This document shows, piece by piece, positions 9,119 to 17,056 of a stretch of DNA of 64,000 nt. The translations under genes and the position numbers were made by a program. This stretch comes from Mesorhizobium sp. NFR06 (lineage in GTDB: Bacteria > Pseudomonadota > Alphaproteobacteria > Rhizobiales > Rhizobiaceae), in the NCBI RefSeq assembly GCF_900115245.1, contig NZ_FOVT01000006.1:62001-126000 (forward strand), read 5' to 3'. Numbering within the stretch: the stretch's first letter is position 1; each line of letters begins with the position of its first letter. The notes beneath the pieces were generated by a model. That model ran no database searches, was not told where the DNA came from, and saw only the letters and a program-made list of their open reading frames with translations.

Positions 9119-9382
9119 TCAGATATCCAGCTCTTCGCGACACCGGCTCGCTATGACGCCGACGCTGTCATCCTGGCCCTGCTCAAGCAACACGTCGGTC
9201 AGTGGCCGGCTCCGGGGCGCGGTGTTGCGCCCAGCCGACGGCGCCAGGCTTTGCGAACATGGAACCGAAACCGGCGCGCCGTGCGGAACCCAGTCCGCCG
9301 CGCCCTGCTCGATCAGGCTGAACGCCGTGCACATGCCCACCGTGCCGGCGCCGATCACCACGACATGAGGAGAAACAGTCAT
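9119..9382 (-). pseudogene. N-terminal stub of FAD-dependent (DAO-type) oxidoreductase
   Basis: The first 28 residues (start MTVSPHVVVIGAGTVGM) are a textbook FAD-binding beta-alpha-beta start with GxGxxG. The frame then leaves the family and ends after 87 codons, whereas DAO-type enzymes have about 400 residues. It begins 16 bases after the stop of the aminotransferase, so an intact version probably formed an operon with it (oxidative deamination plus transamination of one substrate). The downstream DNA belongs to the EamA gene, so most of the oxidoreductase has been deleted. Confidence 0.55.
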
Positions 9383-9398
9383 CTATGGCCGCCTGCTT

Positions 9399-10715
9399 TC
9401 AGGACTGCGCGATCTCGCCAAACGTCTCGTCGATCGCCTGAAGAATGGCGCGGGCATCTTCTTCGGTCATCGGCGTCGACAGCGCGAACAGGCCGTAGTT
9501 GGCGGATAGGACACCGCGGCCGAGCAAGCCCTTGTGGAAGGCATCGAATTTTCTGCGCTCGGCCTGGCCCGGATAGACGGATCTGTAATCCATGACCGGA
9601 CGGGACGTGAAATGAACCCTGAACAGCGAGCCCAGACCGACGCATTGGCCGGCAAGGCCATGCTTCTGGAATGAGGCGGCGACGCTCTCGCGCATGAACG
9701 TGCCGAGGCGATCGAGACGGGCAAAGCTTTCCGTGGTCAGCGCCCGCATCGAAGCAAGGCCAGCGCGCATCGTGACCGGGTTGGCGGTGAACGTGCCGCC
9801 ATGCGGAAGAGCGGGCTTGCCCGCGGTCGGATCGAACACCGCCATGACATCGGCGCGCCCGCCGACCGCGCCCACCGGGAAGCCGCCGCCGATGATCTTG
9901 CCCAGCGCCGTCAGGTCGGGTGCGATGCCCCACAGCCCCTGCGCGCCCGACCAGCCGAGGCGAAACGAGATGACCTCGTCGAAGATCACCAGCGCGCCCG
10001 CCGCATGGGCGATCTCGACCATGGCGTGAAGGTAATCCTGGCGCGCCGGGATCAATCCGGCGCGGTTGGGCATCGGGTCGATCAGCACGCCCGCGATGTT
10101 GTCGCCGTCGGCGGCGAAGACCGCGCGCAGTACCTCGGTGTCGTTGAAAGGCACGGCGATCACGTCGTCCAGCACTCCGCGCGGCGTGCCCTTCGCATAG
10201 GGCGTAGACTTCGGCAGATCGCCCCAGTCGGCGGGCGAGGAGTCCAGGCTCACTTCGGCGAAATCGTAGGATCCGTGATAGGCGCCTTCGATCTTGACGA
10301 TTTTCGGCCGCCCGGTGAAGGCGCGGGCGGCCTTGATCGCCATCATCACGCCCTCCGTGCCGGAGTTTGTGAAGCGGATCCGGTCGACCGAGGGCAGCCT
10401 CTCGACCAGAAGCTCGGCGAGCTCGATCTCGCTCGGCGTCGGGGCGCCGAAGGCCGTGCCCAACGGCAGCTGCTCGACCACGGCCGCCGTGACATCGGGA
10501 TGCGCGTGGCCGTGGATCATCGAGGTGAAATTGTTGATGCAGTCATAATAGACGTTGCCGTCCACATCCCAGACCCTGCATCCCTCGCCGCGCGCGGCAT
10601 AGATCGGAAACGGATCGACGAAGACCGTGGTGCGCGTGTTGCCGCCCGGCATCACCTTCCTGGCGCGCTCGAACAGGGTCTTCGATCCAGGCATGGCGTC
10701 GGGGTAATGCGGCAT
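9399..10715 (-). CDS. class III PLP-dependent aminotransferase (glutamate-1-semialdehyde aminomutase-like)
   Basis: 438 residues, full length for fold-type I class III aminotransferases. The cofactor region reads IFDEVISFRLGWSGAQG and then ALGKIIGGGFPVGAVGG, with the Schiff-base lysine in GKIIGGG. The N-terminal MPGGNTRTTVFVDPFPIY resembles the HemL-like group rather than omega-transaminases. A true hemL role is unlikely, because the neighbours point to catabolism (a broken DAO-type oxidoreductase just downstream, an EamA exporter beyond). Substrate unknown. Confidence 0.85.
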   Translation of the reverse strand: MPHYPDAMPGSKTLFERARKVMPGGNTRTTVFVDPFPIYAARGEGCRVWDVDGNVYYDCINNFTSMIHGHAHPDVTAAVVEQLPLGTAFGAPTPSEIELAELLVERLPSVDRIRFTNSGTEGVMMAIKAARAFTGRPKIVKIEGAYHGSYDFAEVSLDSSPADWGDLPKSTPYAKGTPRGVLDDVIAVPFNDTEVLRAVFAADGDNIAGVLIDPMPNRAGLIPARQDYLHAMVEIAHAAGALVIFDEVISFRLGWSGAQGLWGIAPDLTALGKIIGGGFPVGAVGGRADVMAVFDPTAGKPALPHGGTFTANPVTMRAGLASMRALTTESFARLDRLGTFMRESVAASFQKHGLAGQCVGLGSLFRVHFTSRPVMDYRSVYPGQAERRKFDAFHKGLLGRGVLSANYGLFALSTPMTEEDARAILQAIDETFGEIAQS

Positions 10716-10847
10716 GGCTCTCGCAGGCGTTGGACCGCGGCGACACGGCCGCTCGTCACGATGCTACGATCCGTTTGCGCACAGGTGCAATCGGCCAGGG
10801 CAAGGCATGCAAGGCGACCACGGTCGCCCTGCCCGCAACTCGCGCTA

Positions 10848-12392
10848 TTAGAGACCCGCCGCGCGGAGGCCGCTGATGTAAAGCGCGCGCTTCTCGGGCT
10901 TGACGATCGGATGATACTCCTCGACCCAGGCGACCGAAAGGTTCGGCTGCAGTCGCCGGGCCTCCTCCAGCGCCGTGGCGGCAGCGGCGGTGTCGCCGGC
11001 GAGGGCCGCGGTCGCGGCATAGGTGCGCCAGGCGGTGCCGAAGGCCGGGCGCAGCTGTATCGCCTTGCGCTCCAGATCGGCTGCCACGTCGAACCGGCCG
11101 GCGGTGAAGTGGCAGATACCCATGGTGGAGAAGATCGCCGCCTGGATGAAATCGTGCGGGCTGAGCCGCGCGGCGATGCCCAGATGATGGAGCCCGTCCT
11201 CGGCCATGTCGCCATAGCCATAGGTCGAGCCGAGGATGCAGTGTGCCAGAGAGAAGCCCGGATTGCGCTCGATCGCCTCCAGCAATTCGTCGACGGCCGG
11301 GCGGAAGTTGCGCGACACCATATGGACGTAGCCGGCCGACAGATGCCCCCAGGGATCGTCCTGGTCGCGTACGATGGCGGCTTGCGCCCGCGCCAGCGCG
11401 GCGGCCAGCAATTCGCGGGGTCTCGGCGTCAGGCCGCACGCTGCGCGTGCGCTGGTGGTCCAGGCAAGCAGGCTGTTGGCGCGCGCATAGTCGGGATCGA
11501 TGTCGAGCGCCCTGACCAGCAGGCTTTCGGCGATGTCGAGGTCTTTCTGCGATCCCCAGGTCCAGACATGCGGCATCGCCTTCATGACGAAACCCCAGGC
11601 ATCGAGGCTTTCGGCTGGACGGCTGTGGACGCGGAGCCGCTCGGCTTCGTAAAGCTGGGGCTCGATCGAGGCCATGACCTTGTGCGCGATCTGGTCCTGC
11701 AGCGCCAGGAAGTCGCCGGCCTCGATGTCGAAGCGTTCGGCCCAGACTTGCGTGCCGGCGCTGGCATCGCTCAAGCTCGCCGTGATGCGCAAGGCGCGGC
11801 CGGACTGGCGCACGCTGCCCTGGAGCACGTAGCGCACCTTCAATTCGCGGCGCAGGCGGTCGAGCTCGATATGCTGCGGGTCATAGGCGAAGGAAGCGCT
11901 GCGGTCGCGCACATGCAGGCCGCGCAGCCGCGACAGGCCGGTGATGATGTCTTCCGACAGCCCGTCGGCGAAATAGGATTTGTCGGGATCATCGCCGATC
12001 GTGCGAAAGCGGGTCACCGCGATCGATGGCCCCTCCACGGGCTCGACCGCGCCGTTTTGCGGCTCGCTTGCCTGCGGCCGTACATCGCCGACCAGCCGGT
12101 AGCCGACGCGCGCCACCGAGAGGATGGAGTGGCAGCAGCCAGGTCCCTCGCCCAGGACCTTGCGCAAGCCGGCGACCTGCACCGAAAGGTTACCCTCCTC
12201 GACCGCCAATCCCTTCCAGGCGGCATCGATGAGCTCCTCCTTGCCGACCACGGTTCCGGCCGAGCGCAACAGGCGTTCCAGAAGCAGCATCGCCCGGTAG
12301 CCGATCGGGATAGGCACGCCACGCCGGTAAAGCACGCCCGCTCCCGCGTCGAGCAGGAAGGGACCGAACGTGTAGCGTTGCGCCTCCATCAC
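10848..12392 (-). CDS. winged-helix (OmpR/CadC-type) regulator with TolB-like and TPR regions
   Basis: 514 residues. Residues about 5-100 form an OmpR/PhoB-type DNA-binding winged helix (YRAMLLLERLLRSAGTVVGK, then EGNLSVQVAGLRKVLG, then ARVGYRLVG). Residues about 120-240 resemble the TolB-like/adenylate-cyclase-associated region (SIAVTRFRTIGDDPDKSYFA, ELKVRYVLQGSVRQSG). The C-terminal half is TPR-like helical repeats with alternating Ala/Leu. There is no receiver domain or transmembrane helix, so it is probably a soluble one-component regulator sensing through the TPR part. It is divergent from the methyltransferase gene across 119 bp, which is its most likely target. Confidence 0.8.
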   Translation of the reverse strand: MMEAQRYTFGPFLLDAGAGVLYRRGVPIPIGYRAMLLLERLLRSAGTVVGKEELIDAAWKGLAVEEGNLSVQVAGLRKVLGEGPGCCHSILSVARVGYRLVGDVRPQASEPQNGAVEPVEGPSIAVTRFRTIGDDPDKSYFADGLSEDIITGLSRLRGLHVRDRSASFAYDPQHIELDRLRRELKVRYVLQGSVRQSGRALRITASLSDASAGTQVWAERFDIEAGDFLALQDQIAHKVMASIEPQLYEAERLRVHSRPAESLDAWGFVMKAMPHVWTWGSQKDLDIAESLLVRALDIDPDYARANSLLAWTTSARAACGLTPRPRELLAAALARAQAAIVRDQDDPWGHLSAGYVHMVSRNFRPAVDELLEAIERNPGFSLAHCILGSTYGYGDMAEDGLHHLGIAARLSPHDFIQAAIFSTMGICHFTAGRFDVAADLERKAIQLRPAFGTAWRTYAATAALAGDTAAAATALEEARRLQPNLSVAWVEEYHPIVKPEKRALYISGLRAAGL

Positions 12393-12511
12393 CGAACGCT
12401 AATGCAATGAGCAACATTTTGGAAGATTTCGGAAGTTTTAGAGGCGCCCTTCGCTACTTTTAGCGGTCTGGATTTCAGACTGATCGCACCTGAACCGCGA
12501 GGAGCGATCCG
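12393..12511. promoter_or_regulatory. shared promoter region of regulator and methyltransferase
   Basis: A 119-bp divergent intergenic region that is locally AT-rich (12405-12465). It must carry both promoters and, by analogy with autoregulated OmpR/CadC-type genes, probably the regulator's own binding site. A ribosome site (GAGGAGCGA) precedes the ATG at 12512. I do not see a clear direct repeat. Confidence 0.35.
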
Positions 12512-13231
12512 ATGACAGCCGTCACCAAAATCGAAGTCGCCGCGAATTCCTCCGCCCGTCTGTTCCAGGACATGTGGGGGATCTACCGCAAGGTTGTGGA
12601 CAACAATTGTCTCAATCACCGAGAAGCGTACGCGGCATTGCGCCAGCTGCTGCGGCATCAGCGGCCTGGCTTCACGTTCCTGGATATCGCCTGCGGCGAC
12701 GCCTCCTTCAGTGCTGCCGCCCTGGCAGGCCTGCCGCTCGGCCGGTACATCGGCATCGACCTGTCACTACCGGCGCTGGACGCGGCCGCCGCCAACATCG
12801 CCGACCTGCCAGGCGCGAGCGAACTACGGCACGGAGACTTCGCCGAGTGGCTGACGGTGTGCGAGGAGCCGGTCGATCTCGCCTGGATTGGCCTGTCGCT
12901 CCACCATCTGCCGTTCGAGCGGAAGCTCGAAACCATGCGCCATCTGCGTCGCCTGGTCGGTCCGGCGGGCACGCTCCTGATTTACGAGAACACCTGCAGG
13001 ACATTGGAGAGCCGGGCGGGCTGGATGAAACGCTGGGACCGCCAGCGGAAAGACTTTTCGGCGTTCAGCGGTCTCGAATGGCTGCTGCTCACCACCCATG
13101 TGCACAGCATGGACCATCCCGAAACGGTGTCTGCCTGGCGGGAGATTGGCCATCGAGCCGGATTCGACCACATGCGGGAGCACTACCGCTCAAGCTCGGA
13201 CCTGTTCCGCCTGTTCAGCTTCTCGGCCTAG
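12512..13231 (+). CDS. class I SAM-dependent methyltransferase
   Basis: 239 residues with the Rossmann-like methyltransferase fold. Motif I is FLDIACGDASF (about 56-66), the acidic end of strand 2 is YIGIDLSLPALDAA, and motif IV/post-I is DLAWIGLSLHHLPFERK. Chain length and the HHL motif resemble small-molecule or Methyltransf_12/25-type enzymes. It is the only gene on its strand here and is divergent from the winged-helix/TPR regulator. Substrate not predictable. Confidence 0.82.
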   Translation: MTAVTKIEVAANSSARLFQDMWGIYRKVVDNNCLNHREAYAALRQLLRHQRPGFTFLDIACGDASFSAAALAGLPLGRYIGIDLSLPALDAAAANIADLPGASELRHGDFAEWLTVCEEPVDLAWIGLSLHHLPFERKLETMRHLRRLVGPAGTLLIYENTCRTLESRAGWMKRWDRQRKDFSAFSGLEWLLLTTHVHSMDHPETVSAWREIGHRAGFDHMREHYRSSSDLFRLFSFSA

Positions 13232-13270
13232 CGCCATCCGGGATCCCCGGCGGCCAGGCGCCGCAGGCAA

Positions 13271-14251
13271 TCATGCTTTCGCGGCCGTCCCGGGCGTGCG
13301 CTCCGGATGCCTCAGATTGGTCGGCGTGATGCCCGTCTGCTGGCGGAAGACGCGGCTGAAATGGCCGGCATTGGGAAAGCCGCAGCGATAGGCGATTTCG
13401 CCGATTGCCAGGTCGCTGCCCTCGAGCAGCGACTTGGCGTAGTGGACCCTGAGCGCCAGGTAGGCGGCCATCGGGCCGATGCCGAGCTCGGCGCCGAACA
13501 GGCGCTCGAGCTGGCGGCGCGAGCAGTTCAGCTTGGCTGCGATCTCGGCGACCGACAGCGTCTCCTGCGGGTTGCTTTCCATCAAAAGCAGCGCTCGCTT
13601 GACCGCCCGGCTGGCGGCCGCGGGGAACAGGTCGCCGACCGGCTGCACGTCGCGGCTGGAGCGGATGCGGTCGAGCACGAGGATCTTCGCCGCCTTCTCC
13701 GCCGCCTTCTGGCCGATGAATTGCGAGACGAAATAGCCGGCGAGGTCGGCCGCGCCCGTGCCGCCGGCGCAGGTGGCGCGGCCGCGATCGACGCAATAGA
13801 GGCTGTCGGCATGGGCGTTCACCTCGGGGAACTCGGCGCGAAAATCCTTGATGTGGAACCAGCTGACGGCGGCGCTGTAGCCGTCGAGCAGGCCGTAGCG
13901 CGCCAGCACGAAGCTGCCGGTGCAGAGCGCGGTCAGCGGCACGCCCTTCTCGGCGGCGCGCAGCAGGAACGCCTCCTTTTCCGAGCTCAAGGCACGGTTG
14001 GTGTCGAGCAGGCCGCCGACCACGACGACATTGTCGAAGTCCTCCGGATTGCCCATCGCCCTGGTTGGCAGCAGTTCGACGCCGCAGCTGGCGCGGATCG
14101 GCAGGCCGCGCTCGCCGACGACCTCCCAGTCGAACTCGATCCTGCGGCTGCGGTCGCCCTCGTCGCCGGCCAGCCGCAGCGTGTCGATGAACAGCGACAG
14201 CGGCGAGAGCGTGAAATCGCGCACCAGGAGGAATGCGAACTTCTTGGCCAT
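13271..14251 (-). CDS. GlxA-family transcriptional regulator (DJ-1/PfpI-like plus AraC helix-turn-helix)
   Basis: 326 residues from the ATG at 14251 (GAGAAG ribosome site just before it); an upstream in-frame start adds 71 non-family residues. The N-terminal part (about 1-190) is a DJ-1/PfpI-like class I amidotransferase fold with LTALCTGSFVLARYGLLDG at the nucleophile elbow. The C-terminal part (about 215-320) has two AraC helix-turn-helix units ending in RCGFPNAGHFSRVFRQQTG. This arrangement is shared with regulators of glycine-betaine, carnitine and arginine catabolism such as GbdR, CdhR and ArgR. No obvious target lies next to it. Confidence 0.88.
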   Translation of the reverse strand: MAKKFAFLLVRDFTLSPLSLFIDTLRLAGDEGDRSRRIEFDWEVVGERGLPIRASCGVELLPTRAMGNPEDFDNVVVVGGLLDTNRALSSEKEAFLLRAAEKGVPLTALCTGSFVLARYGLLDGYSAAVSWFHIKDFRAEFPEVNAHADSLYCVDRGRATCAGGTGAADLAGYFVSQFIGQKAAEKAAKILVLDRIRSSRDVQPVGDLFPAAASRAVKRALLLMESNPQETLSVAEIAAKLNCSRRQLERLFGAELGIGPMAAYLALRVHYAKSLLEGSDLAIGEIAYRCGFPNAGHFSRVFRQQTGITPTNLRHPERTPGTAAKA

Positions 14252-14381
14252 GCTTCTCGGAACCGCCCTGCCTCGTCTCAAAATCCATTCTTGGCGATTT
14301 GCAACCGCCGGCGCTGCTTCGCTCGCGGCGTCACGAGAGCAATAGGCGACGCGCGGCCACCGCCTTATCACGTAGGTGGGT

Positions 14382-14426
14382 CCCCCACTCCGTCTCGGCG
14401 CTGCGCGCCGATCCACCTCTCCCCCC
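14382..14426. repeat. outer left arm of nested inverted repeats around the GIY-YIG gene
   Basis: This 45-bp GC-rich block is an imperfect reverse complement of 15199-15239 (shared core GGGGGGAGAGGTGG plus GATGGAGT-like flank). It also contains its own small dyad (GGCGCTGCGCGCC). It forms the outer shell of a symmetrical arrangement centred on the nuclease gene. Confidence 0.6.
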
Positions 14427-14523
14427 GCCGGGGGCAGGGCTATCGCATATGGCGGCGCCAGCACCCTGGAGATGTGGCCGAAGGCGACAAAGAGGGTTCT
14501 CGCGCGTGGAGCTGCGACCTATG

Positions 14524-14587
14524 CTTCGTCATTCTAGGGCGGAGCAAGGAGCGAAGCGACGCGCGCAGACCCTAGAATCCATGCCGT
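14524..14587. repeat. 64-bp perfect inverted repeat, left arm
   Basis: Bases 14524-14587 are the exact reverse complement of 14971-15034 (64 of 64 by direct reading). The arm itself has an internal dyad, TTCTAGGG ... CCCTAGAA. The two arms enclose the GIY-YIG gene with about 60 bp and 30 bp of flank. Perfect identity implies recent origin or active homogenisation. Confidence 0.92.
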
Positions 14588-14650
14588 GACATCGGCCGTA
14601 AGTTGCAGCGGTCCAAAATAGCCGATGACTGCGCCAATTAAGATCGCCTG

Positions 14651-14938
14651 ATGACCGGATACGTTTACATGACCGCGAGCCAGAAAGGCGGCACGATCTA
14701 TATCGGTGTCACCAATGACCTTGCTCGTCGCATGCCCGAGCATAAGGCCGACCAAGGTTCCTCCTTCACCAGCCGCTACGGTGTGCAGCGTCTGGTCTGG
14801 TACGAGGAGTATTTCGACATCACCGATGCTATCCAGCGTGAAACGTCATTGAAGCGCTGGCCACGCCAATGGAAGATTGAACTCATCGAGAAGACCAATC
14901 CCGAATGGTTCGAGCTGTTTCGCGGAATTGGCTGGTGA
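14651..14938 (+). CDS. GIY-YIG nuclease family protein (small, UPF0213-like)
   Basis: 95 residues comprising a single GIY-YIG domain. YVYMTASQKGGTIYIGVT supplies the two signature strands (here VYM and YIG), followed by the conserved arginine in NDLARRMPEHK and the downstream Glu in AIQRETSLKRW, the metal-binding position of the family. No extra DNA-binding domain is present. These small proteins are widespread in rhizobia, often in several copies, with uncertain function. Here the gene sits exactly between 64-bp perfect inverted repeats, which suggests that it moves with, or acts on, the palindromes. Confidence 0.9.
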   Translation: MTGYVYMTASQKGGTIYIGVTNDLARRMPEHKADQGSSFTSRYGVQRLVWYEEYFDITDAIQRETSLKRWPRQWKIELIEKTNPEWFELFRGIGW

Positions 14939-14970
14939 ACGTTTCTGAACCGCTGCGGCGCTCGGGCGTA

Positions 14971-15034
14971 ACGGCATGGATTCTAGGGTCTGCGCGCGTC
15001 GCTTCGCTCCTTGCTCCGCCCTAGAATGACGAAG
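14971..15034. repeat. 64-bp perfect inverted repeat, right arm
   Basis: Exact reverse complement of 14524-14587. It begins 33 bases after the GIY-YIG stop codon. The end-to-end distance between the outer edges of the two arms is 511 bp, the size of a minimal mobile unit. Confidence 0.92.
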
Positions 15035-15051
15035 GACAGGTTAGCGGAGCA

Positions 15052-15239
15052 GCGCCCCCCTCTGCCTTGCCAGGCATCTCCCCTGCAAGGGACCCCGGCG
15101 GAGGGAGAGGAAAACGCTAGCCGTTGAGGGCGAGAAGAAAAGCTGACCGTCGAAGCCGCGACCTGAGCGATTGGCCTTTCCCCCGGCGGGGGTCCGGCGG
15201 GGGGAGAGGTGGCTCGGCGAGGCCGAGATGGAGTCGGGG
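15052..15239. repeat. cluster of further palindromic repeat copies
   Basis: 15052-15091 is a diverged copy of the 47-bp repeat found at 826-872 and 961-1007 (GCGCCCCCCTCTGCC start). 15199-15239 is the partner of the outer left arm at 14382-14426. Together with the 64-bp arms they make a mosaic of at least two palindrome families stacked in about 270 bp. Confidence 0.65.
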
Positions 15240-15353
15240 AACCCCCTGCGCGATTTGCCCTATCCGCGCGGCACGGGCAGCGATCATCGCGGTTGGGGTT
15301 CTCTTGCTTGGAGTGTGGCCGGCATGCATGGTATCGCAAGGCCGGAGGCGACG

Positions 15354-16070
15354 ATGCGTGTCATTTTCCGATGTGATCCGATGCTGGTCGAGCATCTGCC
15401 GCGCCCCGTCCTGGCGCGCAGCGCCCTGCCGGATTGGCTGCGCGCCATGCCCGCCACCGCCTATTCGGCGATCCACGGCCGCGACATCCGCACGCTCAAG
15501 CAGTGCCCGCCGGTGGTCGACGCGATGACCTATGGCTTCATGATCCTCTTGCCGTGCGACGTCGCCGTCGACAAGGGGACCTTTTCTTGGGACTGGAAGA
15601 TCCCGGACCCCAAGACCGGGAACCATCCCCGCGCGCCGCTGAGCTTCCACACGCCGGGGCAGCTCGCCGGCAGCCCGTTTGCCAAACCCGGCCAGGCCGC
15701 CCTCAAATTCAACAGCTTCTGGACCATCGAGGTCGAGGATGGCTGGTCGCTGTTTGCGACGCATCCGGTCAATCGCGACGATCTTCCCTTCAGGCTGGTC
15801 ACGGGCCTGGTGGACTCCGACCGGTTCAGCGATGGCGGCATCAATTTCCCGGCGACCTGGACGGAGCCGGAATTCTGCGGCGTGCTCGGGAAAGGAACGC
15901 CGGTCGCGCAATGCTTTGCGGTTCCGCGCGCCGCGCAGCAACTGCAATTCGAAGTGCTCGACGAAAGGCGCCAGGCCGCCTATGCGCAGACGGTCGCGGA
16001 CGTCCTGTCGACGCCGGGTGTCTACCGCAAGAAGTTTCGCGCCAGGCGCGGGCGCTCAACCGGCGAGTGA
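15354..16070 (+). CDS. protein of unknown function resembling DUF6065
   Basis: 238 residues. Blocks LPDWLRAMP, TLKQCPPVVDAMTYGFMILL, FNSFWTIEVEDGWSLFATHP, LPFRLVTGLVDSD and KGTPVAQCFAVPR match my memory of the DUF6065 group (proteins of 200-250 residues with a cupin-like beta-rich core, some next to oxygenases or in phages). I choose the ATG at 15354 because GGAGGCG lies just before it; longer in-frame starts (15171, 15324) run through the repeat zone. It overlaps the convergent TPR gene by 15 bases. Function unknown. Confidence 0.6.
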   Translation: MRVIFRCDPMLVEHLPRPVLARSALPDWLRAMPATAYSAIHGRDIRTLKQCPPVVDAMTYGFMILLPCDVAVDKGTFSWDWKIPDPKTGNHPRAPLSFHTPGQLAGSPFAKPGQAALKFNSFWTIEVEDGWSLFATHPVNRDDLPFRLVTGLVDSDRFSDGGINFPATWTEPEFCGVLGKGTPVAQCFAVPRAAQQLQFEVLDERRQAAYAQTVADVLSTPGVYRKKFRARRGRSTGE

Positions 16071-16877
16071 GCGACGCAGCGCTTCCTCGTCGAGCCATAA
16101 CCGGCCGCTTGGCGCCGACGTGAGCGCCATGGCGATGACGCCGAAGGTGGACGGGCTGAGACGGTAGGCTGTCGAATAGGCCGCCATCGCCCCCTCCAGA
16201 TCGCCGGCTTCCTGCAGGACGACGCCGAGATTGACCGCGGCTTCCGGGGCGTCCGGGCTCATCTCAAGCACCCGTCGATAGGCCTCGGCGGCGGCGTCGA
16301 ACTTGCGCATGTCCTGACGCACCAGCCCGAGGTCGAACCATTGAGCCGGATGCCCGCCGCGGGCGACGGCGCGCTCGAGGAAAGCTTCGGCCTCGACAGG
16401 CGCGCCGCGTTGCCACGCCAGGCGCCCGAGGCGCGCCATTGACTCCCCGGACTGCGGATCCCTTTGCAGGACGAGCATCCAGGACGCGCCCGCCGCAGAG
16501 GCATCGCCCGCCTGATCGAACGTGCGCGCCCGCTCGACCAGAATTTCCGCCTTGGACGACCGCCTCGCGGCGCCGTCCAGGAATTGCAGCGCCGCTTCGA
16601 ACCGGCCTTGGGCCCGGGCAATCCTGCCCGCCAGGATCAGGGCCGGCACGTTGTCCGGACGAGCCGCCAGGCTCGCCTCGATGCGCGCGCGGGCTGCCGG
16701 CAGGTCTGCCCTGGCGAAGGATATGGCCGCCATGAGGTGGCATAGCGCCGCATAGCCGGGGTGCCGCTCGAGGCCAAGCTCGCAAAGGTCCATCGCCCGA
16801 GCGTGATCGCCGGAATTGAACGCGGCCACCGCGCGGCGGACCAGATCGTCGCTATCGCCTTGACTCGCGCCGGTCAC
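16056..16877 (-). CDS. TPR-repeat protein
   Basis: About 273 residues from a GTG at 16877 preceded by GAGGGAG. An ATG at 17000 is in frame but has no ribosome site and adds residues with no TPR pattern. Roughly six helical repeats of 34 residues are visible, for example AVAAFNSGDHARAMDLCELG, ARIEASLAARPDNVPALILA, AAEAYRRVLEMSPDAPEAAV and AAVNLGVVLQEAGDLEGAMA. Such proteins are scaffolds. The protein may work with the DUF6065-like neighbour, but the convergent arrangement argues against a shared operon. Confidence 0.7.
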   Translation of the reverse strand: MTGASQGDSDDLVRRAVAAFNSGDHARAMDLCELGLERHPGYAALCHLMAAISFARADLPAARARIEASLAARPDNVPALILAGRIARAQGRFEAALQFLDGAARRSSKAEILVERARTFDQAGDASAAGASWMLVLQRDPQSGESMARLGRLAWQRGAPVEAEAFLERAVARGGHPAQWFDLGLVRQDMRKFDAAAEAYRRVLEMSPDAPEAAVNLGVVLQEAGDLEGAMAAYSTAYRLSPSTFGVIAMALTSAPSGRLWLDEEALRRSLAG

Positions 16878-17056
16878 TGAATTGAAGCTCCCTCTGGGTT
16901 CCGAATGGGTGGTTCTAGCACCCGGGCCGGGAAAATTCAGACTGAGAATTAGGGCAAGGCGCCTGACTTGGCTGGTGCAATGCACGAAGCGGATGGCCAT
17001 TATGAGGAGAGTCTTTATAACGGTCGCCGAGATTCCGGATTAGCCAAGGGGAGACG

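Noticed and set aside
9399..10715. hemL (glutamate-1-semialdehyde aminomutase) naming
   Set aside because: Alphaproteobacteria normally make ALA by the C4 route (HemA ALA synthase), and the neighbour is an oxidoreductase stub, so only the broader family is supported.
9801..12410. 869-codon open frame on the plus strand opposite the aminotransferase and TPR regulator
   Set aside because: It is a shadow of high-GC genes on the other strand: Arg/Ala/Gly/His-rich, no domain, and it spans two well-supported genes and their intergenic gap.
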